From NCBI RefSeq assembly GCF_023703465.1, contig NZ_JAMQGP010000004.1, forward strand, positions 248,001 through 312,000: 64,000 bases of DNA, given 5' to 3'. The notes under the pieces are model-generated. The model worked only from the letters and a program-made list of their open reading frames with translations. It had not been told where the DNA came from and ran no database searches. The position numbers were made by a program, and so were the translations under genes. Positions 27,417 to 36,608 of this stretch are shown here, one piece after another (position 1 is the stretch's first letter; every line of letters begins with the position of its first letter). This DNA comes from Echinimonas agarilytica. GTDB taxonomy: Bacteria > Pseudomonadota > Gammaproteobacteria > Enterobacterales > Neiellaceae.

Positions 27417-28391
27417 TTATGGTACCTGACCACCCCGTGCAACCGTGAACAAGTCATACCAATGCTCTCGACTTAATTGGATCGAGCTAGCTTGAGCACA
27501 GGCCCGGATGCGATCTAAATGCACGGTACCAATCACCGGCTGAACCAGTGCGGGATGACGCATAATAAACGCCAACACGATGGCTTCACGACTCACTTGG
27601 TATTCCGCCGCATAATGCGCGACCCTTTCCGCCGTTGCATGAATGTGTTGGGGTTGTTGATCAAGCCCGCGTCCAGAAAATAACCCTTGCGAAAGGCTGC
27701 CCCAAGACTGCAATTGAATTTCTCGATTCCGACAATACTCAAGCGTTCCCGGAGCAAAGTTCACATTGGCACCTTCAGGATTGGCGACAAATACTCCTTC
27801 ATTTAGCCACCCCAATTGACTCAGGCTCATTTCCAGTTGATTCACTACCAGCGGATCTTGCAAGTGAGATTGCAGAAATTTAATTTGGCCCACGTGCATA
27901 TTGGACACACCAAAGTGCCTAACCTTGCCATTGTCTGTGAGGGTTGTAATGGCCTCTACAACATCCTCCTGCTCCATCAAAGGATCGGGTCGATGAATGA
28001 GCAATGTGTCCAGGTACTCAATATCAAGGCGCTGTAAAATGCCATCCACGCTCTGCAAAATCCAATCTTTAGATTGGTCGTAACGATGAGGCCCCGCTTC
28101 ATCTGCAAACCGAATACCACATTTTGACTGAATAAAAAATTGTTCTCTGAGCTCTGGCCGTTGCTTGAAGACTTCACCGATCACAGCTTCAGATTTTCCG
28201 CTGCGATAAATGTCAGCATGGTCGAGATGATTAATCCCTAAATCCAGTAATGTATCAATCACTTGATGAGCCTGAGAGATGTCATCAACAGAATAATCTG
28301 TACCCTCCCAATGTGGGCCACCTAACCCCATACACCCGTATGACAGGCGGCTAACGCCGGGTAAATACTTTGCCAGTGCGATTGTCTTCAT
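27417..28391 (-). CDS. Aldo/keto reductase, YdhF-like
   Basis: NADPH-dependent oxidoreductase of the AKR superfamily, 324 residues, similar along its length to E. coli YdhF. The catalytic tetrad is visible: Asp and Tyr in LDHADIYRSG, Lys in QSKCGIR and His in LLIHRPDPLM. The C-terminal PVIGTVHLDRIRAC is the nucleotide-binding end. The ATG at 28391 (MKTIALAKYLPG) follows GAGAGAGGG; a start eight codons upstream is less likely. The natural substrate is unknown for this subgroup. Confidence 0.9.
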   Translation of the reverse strand: MKTIALAKYLPGVSRLSYGCMGLGGPHWEGTDYSVDDISQAHQVIDTLLDLGINHLDHADIYRSGKSEAVIGEVFKQRPELREQFFIQSKCGIRFADEAGPHRYDQSKDWILQSVDGILQRLDIEYLDTLLIHRPDPLMEQEDVVEAITTLTDNGKVRHFGVSNMHVGQIKFLQSHLQDPLVVNQLEMSLSQLGWLNEGVFVANPEGANVNFAPGTLEYCRNREIQLQSWGSLSQGLFSGRGLDQQPQHIHATAERVAHYAAEYQVSREAIVLAFIMRHPALVQPVIGTVHLDRIRACAQASSIQLSREHWYDLFTVARGGQVP

Positions 28392-28434
28392 TGAGCCCTC
28401 TCTCAACTGGAACATCTAATCCTTACAGATACAA

Positions 28435-28460
28435 AAACGGGTGACCGAGGCCACCCGTTT
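28435..28460 (-). terminator. Intrinsic terminator of mscS
   Basis: Nine-base perfect stem AAACGGGTG/CACCCGTTT with an eight-base loop; on the minus strand it is followed by TTTTTGT. It lies 20 bases after the mscS stop codon. Confidence 0.8.
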
Positions 28461-28479
28461 AGTATACACACGCAAACAA

Positions 28480-29301
28480 TTATCCGTTGGATACCTGATG
28501 CATATGAACGTCTTGCTGAGGGAATGGAATCGACACGCCTTTGGCGTCGAATGCTTTCTTCACAGCTTCAATGGTATCGAAGTGAACGCCCCAGTAGTCA
28601 GCGGCATCAACCCAAACACGCACAGTTAGGTTCACTGAAGAATCGGCAAGTTCACCCACCATAATGAAAGGTTCAGGATCTTTTTTCACACGAGCATCAG
28701 CTTGCACAATCTCGTTGATGATGCCACGAGCTTGGTCGATGTCATCACCGTATCCAATACCGAAGCTGAAATCGACACGGCGCGTTTGTTCAATAGAGAA
28801 ATTGATCAACGAACCTGTTGATAAAGGAGAGTTCGGAATAATAATCGTTTTATTGTCTGGTGTTTTGAGGATTGTAATAAAGATTTGAATCTCACTTACC
28901 GTTCCCATGTAGCCTTGTGCTTCAATGAAATCACCCACACGAAAAGGCTTAAACAATAAGATGATCACGCCACCGGCAAAATTCTGCAATGTGCCAGACA
29001 ACGCCATACCAACAGCTAAGCCAGCAGCACCAAGTACGGCAATAAACGCCGTCATTTCAATACCCACCATAGTGGCCACAGAAATAATTAATGCAACTTT
29101 AAGTAATGCCGAAACCATACTGCCCAAGAAGCCACGAAGAGATGCTTCAACATCTTTCTTCTCTAAAGCAATGTCGAACAGTTTGGTGACACGCTTAATC
29201 ACCCACATACCAATCCAAAGAAAAACGATCGCAAGCAGTACTTTGGGCAAATACGCCATTGTTAAGTTCACGGCTTGATCCATGTATTGTTCTAGTTCCA
29301 T
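28480..29301 (-). CDS. mscS: Small-conductance mechanosensitive channel MscS
   Basis: Inner-membrane pressure valve against hypo-osmotic shock. 273 residues (E. coli MscS has 286). Three N-terminal helices; the pore helix TM3 shows the Gly/Ala pattern GAAGLAVGMALSGTLQNFAGG followed by VIILLFKPFRVGDFI, diagnostic for MscS. The soluble beta and alpha/beta domains follow (PNSPLSTGSLINFS). AAGGA precedes the ATG at 29301 at proper distance; an in-frame ATG 15 codons upstream adds a non-homologous polar stretch and was rejected. Confidence 0.93.
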   Translation of the reverse strand: MELEQYMDQAVNLTMAYLPKVLLAIVFLWIGMWVIKRVTKLFDIALEKKDVEASLRGFLGSMVSALLKVALIISVATMVGIEMTAFIAVLGAAGLAVGMALSGTLQNFAGGVIILLFKPFRVGDFIEAQGYMGTVSEIQIFITILKTPDNKTIIIPNSPLSTGSLINFSIEQTRRVDFSFGIGYGDDIDQARGIINEIVQADARVKKDPEPFIMVGELADSSVNLTVRVWVDAADYWGVHFDTIEAVKKAFDAKGVSIPFPQQDVHMHQVSNG

Positions 29302-29589
29302 ATTGGAATCCTTTTTGTTATTTGTTGTGGTTTCAGTGTTGAGCACTGATTATTTTAATCAATCGACACTCGTTTGTTGAGCCGCGCTTCGCAAAGTTGC
29401 GATGCCCAATATGCACCGAACAGTCGAAATTACGATGGTAAAGCCTCTCCAAAAGCTTAGATCCTGCTCATAACACTAACTCTGTATTATTACACAGTGA
29501 CTTCAACAAGTTATCAACCTTTCTTTGACTGTTAATTCATAAATAGCGATTTAAGGCTAAAATTAAACATCATTGACAAGGTATTAACT

Positions 29590-31131
29590 ATGCATCTATT
29601 CAGGGCGTTAAGTTGGTTTTGGGTTGTATGTCATTTATGCCTGCCTGTTGTGTCCCAAGCCTCACCACAGCTTTTACATTCAATTGGCGCTGAGCGCTTG
29701 AGCCAACAATCACCAGACATTTGGCGACACTCAGAACTCCAACAAGAGATTCGCCAACTGGTGACTGAATCGTCGCTTGCTTTCGGCACGCCAGCACACA
29801 TTCAAATTTTAGATAATATATTCAACTACCCAACGGCCCCCGAAGTCTATGCTGACGCGGCTCTGTACCTGTCAGCAATACAGCGTCACTTTCGACATGC
29901 GAACTATACCGAACAAATGAAGCTGACGCTGTCTGTTCACGATGCACGCGCCAACGCTCTCGAGTTATCGATGTGGAATGACGCCATGGAGTCTAACTCC
30001 GCCATTCAAATTGCGCACAAGCTGCGCCCACCACACCCTTGGTACGCCAGCTACCGCCAAGCGATTGTTCAACTATTGAGTCAATCGGCCGCCCCATGGC
30101 CTCACATCGAGGAAGGACCTTTATTCGACCTAAACTCACAAGACAACAGAACACAGCAAGTGCATCTCATACTTGAACGCTGGAAACTTAAAGGAACCTC
30201 AGGACTTCAACAATTTCAACAAATACACGGCCTGAAGGTGGACGGTATAATAGGCCAAAACACTCGATATTGGTTGAATATGTCGCCCGTTGCACGTGCT
30301 ATTATACTTGCCCGAAACAGCCAACGTTTACATGCCGCGCCCAACACTAACTTTCAAAATACGGTATGGGTGAATGTGCCTTCATTTGAGCTCAACTATT
30401 GGCGCTACGGGGAACATCAAATAGCCAGCCGGGTTATTGTTGGTAAGAAATCTCGCAAAACGCCAATGTTGATTTCCCATATTGATCAACTCATCGCAAA
30501 TCCTGCATGGAATGTTCCTTATCGAATCATGCGCTATGATATTCTTCCCAAAGCGCAAAACGACCCCTCTTACCTGGCCGAGCGTGGATTCCGCGTGATT
30601 AATAGTGACCGCAGTTACCGAGCAGAAACTGTGCCGCTAGAATCATTTGATTGGCCAAATGTCACAATTCTAAACTTCCCATTCCTGCTCCAACAAGCAC
30701 CAGGTAAGAACAATGCATTGGGCAGTATCAAATTTAACTTCCCTAATCGCTACCGCGTTTATCTGCACGATACGAATCAACCTGAGCTGTTTGAAAATCA
30801 TCATAGAGCGTTAAGCTCCGGCTGCATTCGAGTGGAAAAAGCCCAACAATTGGCTGAACTTTTGATGAGCCCCTCACAAAATATAAAATGGACTCAATGG
30901 CGAGAATCAATGCAAACAAGTGATTTGAGACCCGAACAAAATGCGATAATTCAAATTACCTATCTTACTGCATGGCCTGAAAAAAACGGGGAATTCAGCT
31001 ATCGAAATGACATTTATCAATACGATGCAAGTTCGCTGAAAATGGCTTCAAACTGGCCTAAAGCCCTAGTTATGAATGACAACAATGGGTTGACTAATTT
31101 TTCACCAACCCGTATTTTCTCCAATCGATAG
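29590..31131 (+). CDS. L,D-transpeptidase, YcbB/LdtD-like
   Basis: Periplasmic enzyme that makes 3-3 peptidoglycan crosslinks. 513 residues with signal peptide (residues 1-25, ending VSQAS), a N-terminal helical region, a peptidoglycan-binding-like segment (FQQIHGLKVDGIIGQNTRYW, about 210-230) and a C-terminal YkuD catalytic domain. The active-site Cys is C412 in ALSSGCIRVEKA, preceded at the usual distance by the His of YLHDTN. E. coli LdtD is longer (615 residues). The next gene is a MepK-type endopeptidase that cuts 3-3 links, the same gene pair as ycbB-ycbK of E. coli, which supports the assignment. Confidence 0.9.
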   Translation: MHLFRALSWFWVVCHLCLPVVSQASPQLLHSIGAERLSQQSPDIWRHSELQQEIRQLVTESSLAFGTPAHIQILDNIFNYPTAPEVYADAALYLSAIQRHFRHANYTEQMKLTLSVHDARANALELSMWNDAMESNSAIQIAHKLRPPHPWYASYRQAIVQLLSQSAAPWPHIEEGPLFDLNSQDNRTQQVHLILERWKLKGTSGLQQFQQIHGLKVDGIIGQNTRYWLNMSPVARAIILARNSQRLHAAPNTNFQNTVWVNVPSFELNYWRYGEHQIASRVIVGKKSRKTPMLISHIDQLIANPAWNVPYRIMRYDILPKAQNDPSYLAERGFRVINSDRSYRAETVPLESFDWPNVTILNFPFLLQQAPGKNNALGSIKFNFPNRYRVYLHDTNQPELFENHHRALSSGCIRVEKAQQLAELLMSPSQNIKWTQWRESMQTSDLRPEQNAIIQITYLTAWPEKNGEFSYRNDIYQYDASSLKMASNWPKALVMNDNNGLTNFSPTRIFSNR

Positions 31132-31197
31132 TGTCAGAATCCGGATGATAACCGGAGCCAGACTGATTCAGTAGTACAGCCAGGATCATGCGCAATT

Positions 31198-31761
31198 ATG
31201 AGTTTTACTAATCTTTCGCGCCGCCGATTTATGCTCGGAGCAGGTGGTGCGGTTCTCTCGGGAGCATTTATGTTTCCCGCAGCAGCTTTGGCTGCTCAGA
31301 CAAGGAAGACGAATAATCAACGCTCATTAGCGATGTCAAACATTCATACGGGCGAGTCTCTAAAACTCACCTACTTTGAGGACGGTGAATATATTGCCGA
31401 TAGCCTAAATCGCTATAACCATTTATTACGAGATTTCAGAGCCAATGAGTCGATCTCAATGGACTATAACGTGCTAGACCAAGTATTTCTGCTCAGCCAG
31501 TTGGTGGGCCATAAAGGCACTGTAAATATTATCTCTGGATACCGTTCGCCCAAAACCAATGAACAGCTTCGTAAAAATGGCAAAGGTGTTGCTAAGAAGA
31601 GTTATCACATGAAAGGCCAAGCAATTGATGTGGCGTTTCCGGGCAGCTCTCTAGCCTCAGCACGTAAGGCAGCAATTGCCATGGGAGCCGGAGGTGTAGG
31701 CTACTACCCCAAAAGTGGTTTCTTACATTTAGATACAGGCCCTACAAGAAACTGGGGTTAA
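31198..31761 (+). CDS. mepK: MepK (YcbK, DUF882) peptidoglycan endopeptidase with Tat signal
   Basis: Zinc endopeptidase of the M15/DUF882 family, 187 residues. The Tat signal SRRRFMLGAGGAV is clear, so the protein is exported folded. Catalytic-site segments: ISGYRSPKTNEQLR, SYHMKGQAIDVAF (His and Asp zinc ligands) and FLHLDTGPTRNW (third ligand and ending typical of YcbK). E. coli MepK cleaves 3-3 crosslinks produced by L,D-transpeptidases, matching the gene 66 bases upstream. A strong terminator follows. Confidence 0.93.
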   Translation: MSFTNLSRRRFMLGAGGAVLSGAFMFPAAALAAQTRKTNNQRSLAMSNIHTGESLKLTYFEDGEYIADSLNRYNHLLRDFRANESISMDYNVLDQVFLLSQLVGHKGTVNIISGYRSPKTNEQLRKNGKGVAKKSYHMKGQAIDVAFPGSSLASARKAAIAMGAGGVGYYPKSGFLHLDTGPTRNWG

Positions 31762-31779
31762 CCTTCAAATTTCACCCTT

Positions 31780-31809
31780 AAAAAATCCGGCCACTGAGCC
31801 GGATTTTTT
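31780..31809. terminator. Bidirectional terminator between mepK and the TetR gene
   Basis: Twelve-base perfect stem AAAAAATCCGGC/GCCGGATTTTTT with a six-base loop. The flanking A and T runs let it work for both convergent genes. Confidence 0.92.
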
Positions 31810-31826
31810 ATCTTTAACAGACCACA

Positions 31827-32432
31827 TTACAGCTTGCGCCAAGTCGTCGTCAGCAGGTCCAGTTGATCTTTGTAAGCATCCATCCACGAGGTCGTGATCT
31901 CAATGCAATTGCTGGTCACTAAGCCACGATAGAGCGTCACGAGAAAACGACTGGCTGAGTCTAAATCAACTGCGTCGCTTAGCCCCCCTCTTTGCTTTTC
32001 AATCATCAATGCATTGAAAAACGCTTTTTGCAGTTGTTCATGAGCATCAGCGGTCAGGCGAGAAACTTTGTCATCGCTGAAGCCCAACTCAATAGAGGAG
32101 TTGCAGATGAAACAGCCCAAACGCTGGGGTTGAGTTGCATAAAAGTCTAGACAGCCTTCAAAAAAACCTTGAATTGAGTCCAAACCACCGGTTTCGGACA
32201 ACCCTTTAATTGCAGGCTCGAAAACAGTAGAAATATAAAGCTGAAGCGCATCTCTATACAGCTGCAATTTGTCGCCAAATGCATTATAGATACTAAAACG
32301 CTTTAGCTTGAGTTCTCGTTCTAGATCTTCCAAAGAAGTGGCATTAAAGCCCTTTCTCCAGAACAAGTTCATGGCATCAGCAAGTTTCTCTTCTGGATCG
32401 AATGACTTTGTTCTAGCCAAGGACGCCACCAC
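31827..32432 (-). CDS. TetR/AcrR-family transcriptional regulator
   Basis: DNA-binding repressor of 201 residues. The N-terminal helix-turn-helix reads LADAMNLFWRKGFNATSLEDLERELKLKRFSIYNAFGDK in outline (about residues 17-55): helix 1 with FWRKGF, the TS of helix 2 and the YNAFGDK end of the recognition helix. The C-terminal ligand domain has the LGCFICNSS segment seen in a subgroup of TetR proteins that control oxidoreductase or efflux genes. The start is a GTG following AGGGG. The target is unknown; no neighbouring divergent gene is an obvious partner, and the proA gene behind it is on the same strand. Confidence 0.88.
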   Translation of the reverse strand: MVASLARTKSFDPEEKLADAMNLFWRKGFNATSLEDLERELKLKRFSIYNAFGDKLQLYRDALQLYISTVFEPAIKGLSETGGLDSIQGFFEGCLDFYATQPQRLGCFICNSSIELGFSDDKVSRLTADAHEQLQKAFFNALMIEKQRGGLSDAVDLDSASRFLVTLYRGLVTSNCIEITTSWMDAYKDQLDLLTTTWRKL

Positions 32433-32602
32433 CCCTAAAAAAATGTTAAATATATGTAAACAACATTAACAGCCGCGCCCGCTATATACAAACGCGACTG
32501 ATTATTCTTTACATTTTCTTACATTTTTGGCCAGTCAAAAATACTCGATAAACAGGGCCTTCATCTACTTTTTGATAAAAGTGATGAATACAGCCCTATG
32601 CA

Positions 32603-33862
32603 TTAACTGCGAGCGAGCATATCGCCTTCACCAATCCATTTGTAGGTTGTCAGTTCGGACAACCCCATCGGCCCACGAGCATGCAGTTTCTGGGTAGATA
32701 CGGCAACTTCAGCACCCAAACCAAATTGAGCACCATCCGTAAAGCGAGTGCTCGCATTGACATAAACCGCAGCCGAATTGACTGAGTTTACAAAACGGTT
32801 TGCAGCACTCAATGTGGACGTTAAGATGCCATCGGAATGTTGCGTACTGTGCTGTCGGATATGACTGACCGCTTCATCGAGATCGGCCACCACTTTCACT
32901 GACAACACCAAAGACAACCATTCCTGATCAAAATCTTCCGCTTGCGCGGCTTGAGAGTCAATGGAATGATTGGCCAAAATTACCTGAGATGCAGGATCTA
33001 AACGTAAAGAGACAGCTGACTTTGCCAACTCATCAGCTAACTGGGGTAAGAATTCTGCCGCGACTGCTTCATGCACCAGTACCGTATCGAGCGAGTTACA
33101 CACGCTCGGACGCTGAACCTTAGCGTTTTCGACAATTTTTACAGAGCCAGATAAATCCGCAGACTCGTCCACAAACAAGTGACAAATACCGATGCCACCA
33201 GTAATCACAGGAATGGTGGCTTGCTCAATACATAATTTGTGTAAGCCTTTGCCGCCACGCGGAATAATCATGTCAACGTAAGCATCTAGTTTAAGCAACT
33301 GCGCAACCAAAGCCCGGTCAGGATCATTGATTGACTGAACCGCAGCGGCATCAACGCCGTGCTGTTTCAATACCGACTGAATAATTTGCGTAACGGCCGC
33401 ATTTGACTGAGTCGTTTCTTTACCGCCACGTAAAATACACGCATTCCCGGTTTTAAGACTTAACGCAGCAACATCAATGGTTACATTGGGGCGGGCTTCA
33501 TAGATAACTCCCAAAACCCCCACAGGAACACGGCGTTTACGCAAGCGTAATCCATTTTCTAAAATTTTAGCGTCGAACTCTTCGCCCACGGGATCTTCAA
33601 GCCGGGCGACCATACGGACATCTGACGCAATGGCCGACAGGCGTTCTTCAGTTAACAACAGGCGATCGATTAATGCTTCGGTTAGGCCATTGGCTTTGCC
33701 CTGTTCAATGTCTTTTGCATTCGCAGCCAAAATTGCGGGACTGTTTTTCTCAAGCTCATCAGCTAACGTGTTCAGAAGAGCATTCTTCTGAGGCGCAGTG
33801 AGTTCGGCAAGTTGATAGCTCGCATGGCGGGCAGACAAGCCCATGGCATTTAAATCAGTCAT
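32603..33862 (-). CDS. proA: Gamma-glutamyl phosphate reductase
   Basis: Second step of proline synthesis: reduces gamma-glutamyl phosphate to the semialdehyde with NADPH. 419 residues, normal length. Visible hallmarks: [21 protein letters not shown] near residue 107, the cysteine nucleophile in [15 protein letters not shown] and the C-terminal [13 protein letters not shown]. Transcribed after proB, with 20 bases between them, so a proBA operon as in many bacteria. Confidence 0.97.
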   Translation of the reverse strand: MTDLNAMGLSARHASYQLAELTAPQKNALLNTLADELEKNSPAILAANAKDIEQGKANGLTEALIDRLLLTEERLSAIASDVRMVARLEDPVGEEFDAKILENGLRLRKRRVPVGVLGVIYEARPNVTIDVAALSLKTGNACILRGGKETTQSNAAVTQIIQSVLKQHGVDAAAVQSINDPDRALVAQLLKLDAYVDMIIPRGGKGLHKLCIEQATIPVITGGIGICHLFVDESADLSGSVKIVENAKVQRPSVCNSLDTVLVHEAVAAEFLPQLADELAKSAVSLRLDPASQVILANHSIDSQAAQAEDFDQEWLSLVLSVKVVADLDEAVSHIRQHSTQHSDGILTSTLSAANRFVNSVNSAAVYVNASTRFTDGAQFGLGAEVAVSTQKLHARGPMGLSELTTYKWIGEGDMLARS

Positions 33863-33882
33863 TTTTCTCTCGCAATTGGTGT

Positions 33883-34995
33883 TTAAACTAAGATGAGGTC
33901 ATTTCGGTGAATCACAACATCGCCGTATTCATAACCCAACACAGATTCAATTGAATTTGAGTGTTTTTGTTTAATTTTTTTCAAATCATTCATGCTGTAG
34001 CGGCTGATCCCGCGCGCGATGATGACGCCATTTTGATTGATAATACGAACCGTGTCACCACGAACGAAATTGCCGGCAACATCCACAACGCCTTTGGGCA
34101 ATAAACTACTGCCTGTTTGTTGTAGAGCTTTCACAGCGCCATCATCAACCACCACGTCTCCGCCGGCACTGGAGCCGGCTAAAATCCAACGTTTACGGTT
34201 ATTGGAAGGCTCATCCAATGCAGGAAAATGCGTTCCAATCCGCATACCGCCAGCCAATTTTAGAACATTCTCGGCGCTTGCTCCTGCAGCAATGACGACA
34301 TCAATGCCTGAGCGACGTGCAACATCAGCCGCTTGCAACTTGGTGGCCATGCCCCCAGTTCCCAAGTTCGTGCCGCTATCACCAGCAAGTTCTCGGAGCG
34401 AATCGTCAATTCTTTTCACTTCGCATATTAATTCAGCGTCGGGGTTGCTTCGGGGGTCGGCAGTAAACAGACCGCTTTGGTCAGTCAATAGCATCAATAA
34501 ATCTGCTTCCGCTAGCACCGATACTAAAGCCGATAAATTGTCATTGTCACCCACTTTAATTTCTTGCGTCGCAACCGCATCGTTCTCGTTTACAATGGGC
34601 ACAACTCTGTGCTCTAACATAGCATCTAGCGTATCTCTGGCGTTTAGGAAACGCTCTCGATCATCCACATCTTCACGGGTCAACAAAATTTGTCCCACGT
34701 GAATACCGTATGCATGAAACAGTTGATCCCAAAGCTGTATTAGTTGGCTCTGCCCTACGGCGGCCAACAGCTGTTTGGAACTCATGGTACTTGGAAGCTC
34801 AGGATAATCTAAACATTCCCGTCCAGCGGCGATCGCCCCAGAAGTACAAACGATAATATCAATTCCACTTTGATGTAATTCAGCCATACAACGAACAAGT
34901 TCAGCCATGTGAGCCTTGTCGAGTGATTGACTACCGCCCGTTAAAACACTAGTCCCTAGCTTTACGACTACGCGGCGATAAGGTGATTGTTCCAT
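33883..34995 (-). CDS. proB: Glutamate 5-kinase
   Basis: First step of proline synthesis, usually feedback-inhibited by proline. 370 residues from the ATG at 34995, which matches the E. coli length (367); 27 further in-frame codons upstream have no homology. Amino-acid-kinase domain with [13 protein letters not shown], the substrate site NENDAVA and [14 protein letters not shown]-terminal PUA domain (about 280-365) with [19 protein letters not shown] is close to the start codon. Confidence 0.96.
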   Translation of the reverse strand: MEQSPYRRVVVKLGTSVLTGGSQSLDKAHMAELVRCMAELHQSGIDIIVCTSGAIAAGRECLDYPELPSTMSSKQLLAAVGQSQLIQLWDQLFHAYGIHVGQILLTREDVDDRERFLNARDTLDAMLEHRVVPIVNENDAVATQEIKVGDNDNLSALVSVLAEADLLMLLTDQSGLFTADPRSNPDAELICEVKRIDDSLRELAGDSGTNLGTGGMATKLQAADVARRSGIDVVIAAGASAENVLKLAGGMRIGTHFPALDEPSNNRKRWILAGSSAGGDVVVDDGAVKALQQTGSSLLPKGVVDVAGNFVRGDTVRIINQNGVIIARGISRYSMNDLKKIKQKHSNSIESVLGYEYGDVVIHRNDLILV

Positions 34996-35121
34996 AACTT
35001 CCAATTGATTTGCAGAATAAGAGAGAGAAGGTTTTGATAAGCCCAACAGGGTATGCGATAGAGCGGATTCAGGCAAGAATTAAGTCACCCAACATGCATA
35101 ATTATTCAGATTTAGCGAATT

Positions 35122-36435
35122 TTAGTCAGGATCGATATCGCAACACAAAACACGGGCACCTTGGCCACAACGATAATAAATAGACAATGTTTGGCAAACG
35201 TTACCGTCGCTTACCGATAGGTACGGTTTGGAAATGTGAATACGATCTTTATTTTCTACAGCCACTCTAAAATATGGGCGTCGTCCCCAGTTACAGCTTT
35301 TGGTTTCACTTAACGGCGATATATGCGAAGTACAGCGCGACGCATTTTCTTGAAATAACTGGCGACCGTGCTCGTCAAGTACGAAACAACGGCGAACACG
35401 ACTCAAACGCAATAATGAACGACAGGATTCTCGTAGTGCTCGATTTGCTTTAAGGCCTTGTAATGTTTGATTAATATGATGATTAAACATATCAAATAAA
35501 CGACGCCTACGTTCACAATCTCGATTCCATTGGCGGTGGGACTGATTTGATAAATTTGCCAATTGCAAAGCAAGGTGCTCACTGTCGGGCAGTTCAGTGC
35601 GCGGAAAACCAAACAGGTACCCCTGAGCCATGTCTGCGCCCGAATCCCAAATCATTAACGATTGTTCAACGGTTTCAATCCCTTCAGCCAATACCAAAGC
35701 GCCCGATTGATGAATAAGTTCAACCAATCTTGGTAGCATCTGCCCTATACAGGCATCGTTATTGGCTCTTAGTACCATATTGCGGTCTAGTTTGACGATA
35801 TCTGGCTGCAAAGACCAAATACGCTCAAAATTGGAATGGCCTGCACCAAAATCGTCGATTGCTATCTGGCACCCCAAAGCGCGGTACCGTGCAACAGCTT
35901 CCACTAAGCCATTGGGTTCATATGTGGCTTGCTCCGTCACTTCAACAATGACACGTTCAGGAGCAACACCTGCCCATTGTAGCGCTGCAGCCAAATCTTC
36001 AGCGTCTTCTTCAATTGACAGTAGTTGAGGTGACAGGTTGATAAACAACCACCCTTCAAACCCCTCACACTCTTTGAAGCTGGCAATATGAAGCAGTCGA
36101 GACAAGCGCTCAAGTAACCGAAGTTCACCTTCCATCACTTCATCTGGCTTAAATAGCTCTGATGGCATGATCGTAGAGCCATTAGAATCTTCACCACGGA
36201 CTAGGGCTTCAACGCCAACAAAATGTTGATGTGAATAACTCACGATGGGTTGGAGTAAAGAATAAAGAGAGATGCCGTTGTAGCTGGCGAACCAGCGGCC
36301 GTCATATTTTTTAAAGCGGGTGGCCAGCATTTCAACATTTCTGCGCGCCAAAGCGCCCACCTCATCTGGTGAACCACTTACACGCGAACTAGCATTGTTG
36401 ATAATGTCTAACTTGACACTGTTTGATGAATCCAT
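35122..36435 (-). CDS. EAL-domain c-di-GMP phosphodiesterase with C-terminal Cache-like sensor
   Basis: Soluble protein of 437 residues. Residues 50-300 form an EAL domain with the residues needed for catalysis: EAL within VEALVRGED (E76), the Asn of INLSPQLL, VEVTEQ, IDDFGAGHSN, the Lys of IVKLDRN and AEGIETVEQ. It therefore should hydrolyse c-di-GMP to pGpG. Residues 340-437 contain FVLDEHGRQLFQEN and RRPYFRVAVENKDRIHISKPYLS, resembling a Cache-type sensor, though no membrane helix places it outside the cell. There is no GGDEF domain. It stands alone between proB and frsA. Confidence 0.9.
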   Translation of the reverse strand: MDSSNSVKLDIINNASSRVSGSPDEVGALARRNVEMLATRFKKYDGRWFASYNGISLYSLLQPIVSYSHQHFVGVEALVRGEDSNGSTIMPSELFKPDEVMEGELRLLERLSRLLHIASFKECEGFEGWLFINLSPQLLSIEEDAEDLAAALQWAGVAPERVIVEVTEQATYEPNGLVEAVARYRALGCQIAIDDFGAGHSNFERIWSLQPDIVKLDRNMVLRANNDACIGQMLPRLVELIHQSGALVLAEGIETVEQSLMIWDSGADMAQGYLFGFPRTELPDSEHLALQLANLSNQSHRQWNRDCERRRRLFDMFNHHINQTLQGLKANRALRESCRSLLRLSRVRRCFVLDEHGRQLFQENASRCTSHISPLSETKSCNWGRRPYFRVAVENKDRIHISKPYLSVSDGNVCQTLSIYYRCGQGARVLCCDIDPD

Positions 36436-36608
36436 GACCCCAACTCTTATTCTTGCGGGCTAGCAGAATAACTATGCTTTGCAAGCTTATATGGCCACTT
36501 TTACATATTGCTAACAATTAGAAAAGCCTTCTGTTGAAAAAAAGCTTTTTAAAAGTTAGTTATTCCATAATAAAAACAAGGATATTCCTTACATTTAAAG
36601 GAGGAAAT

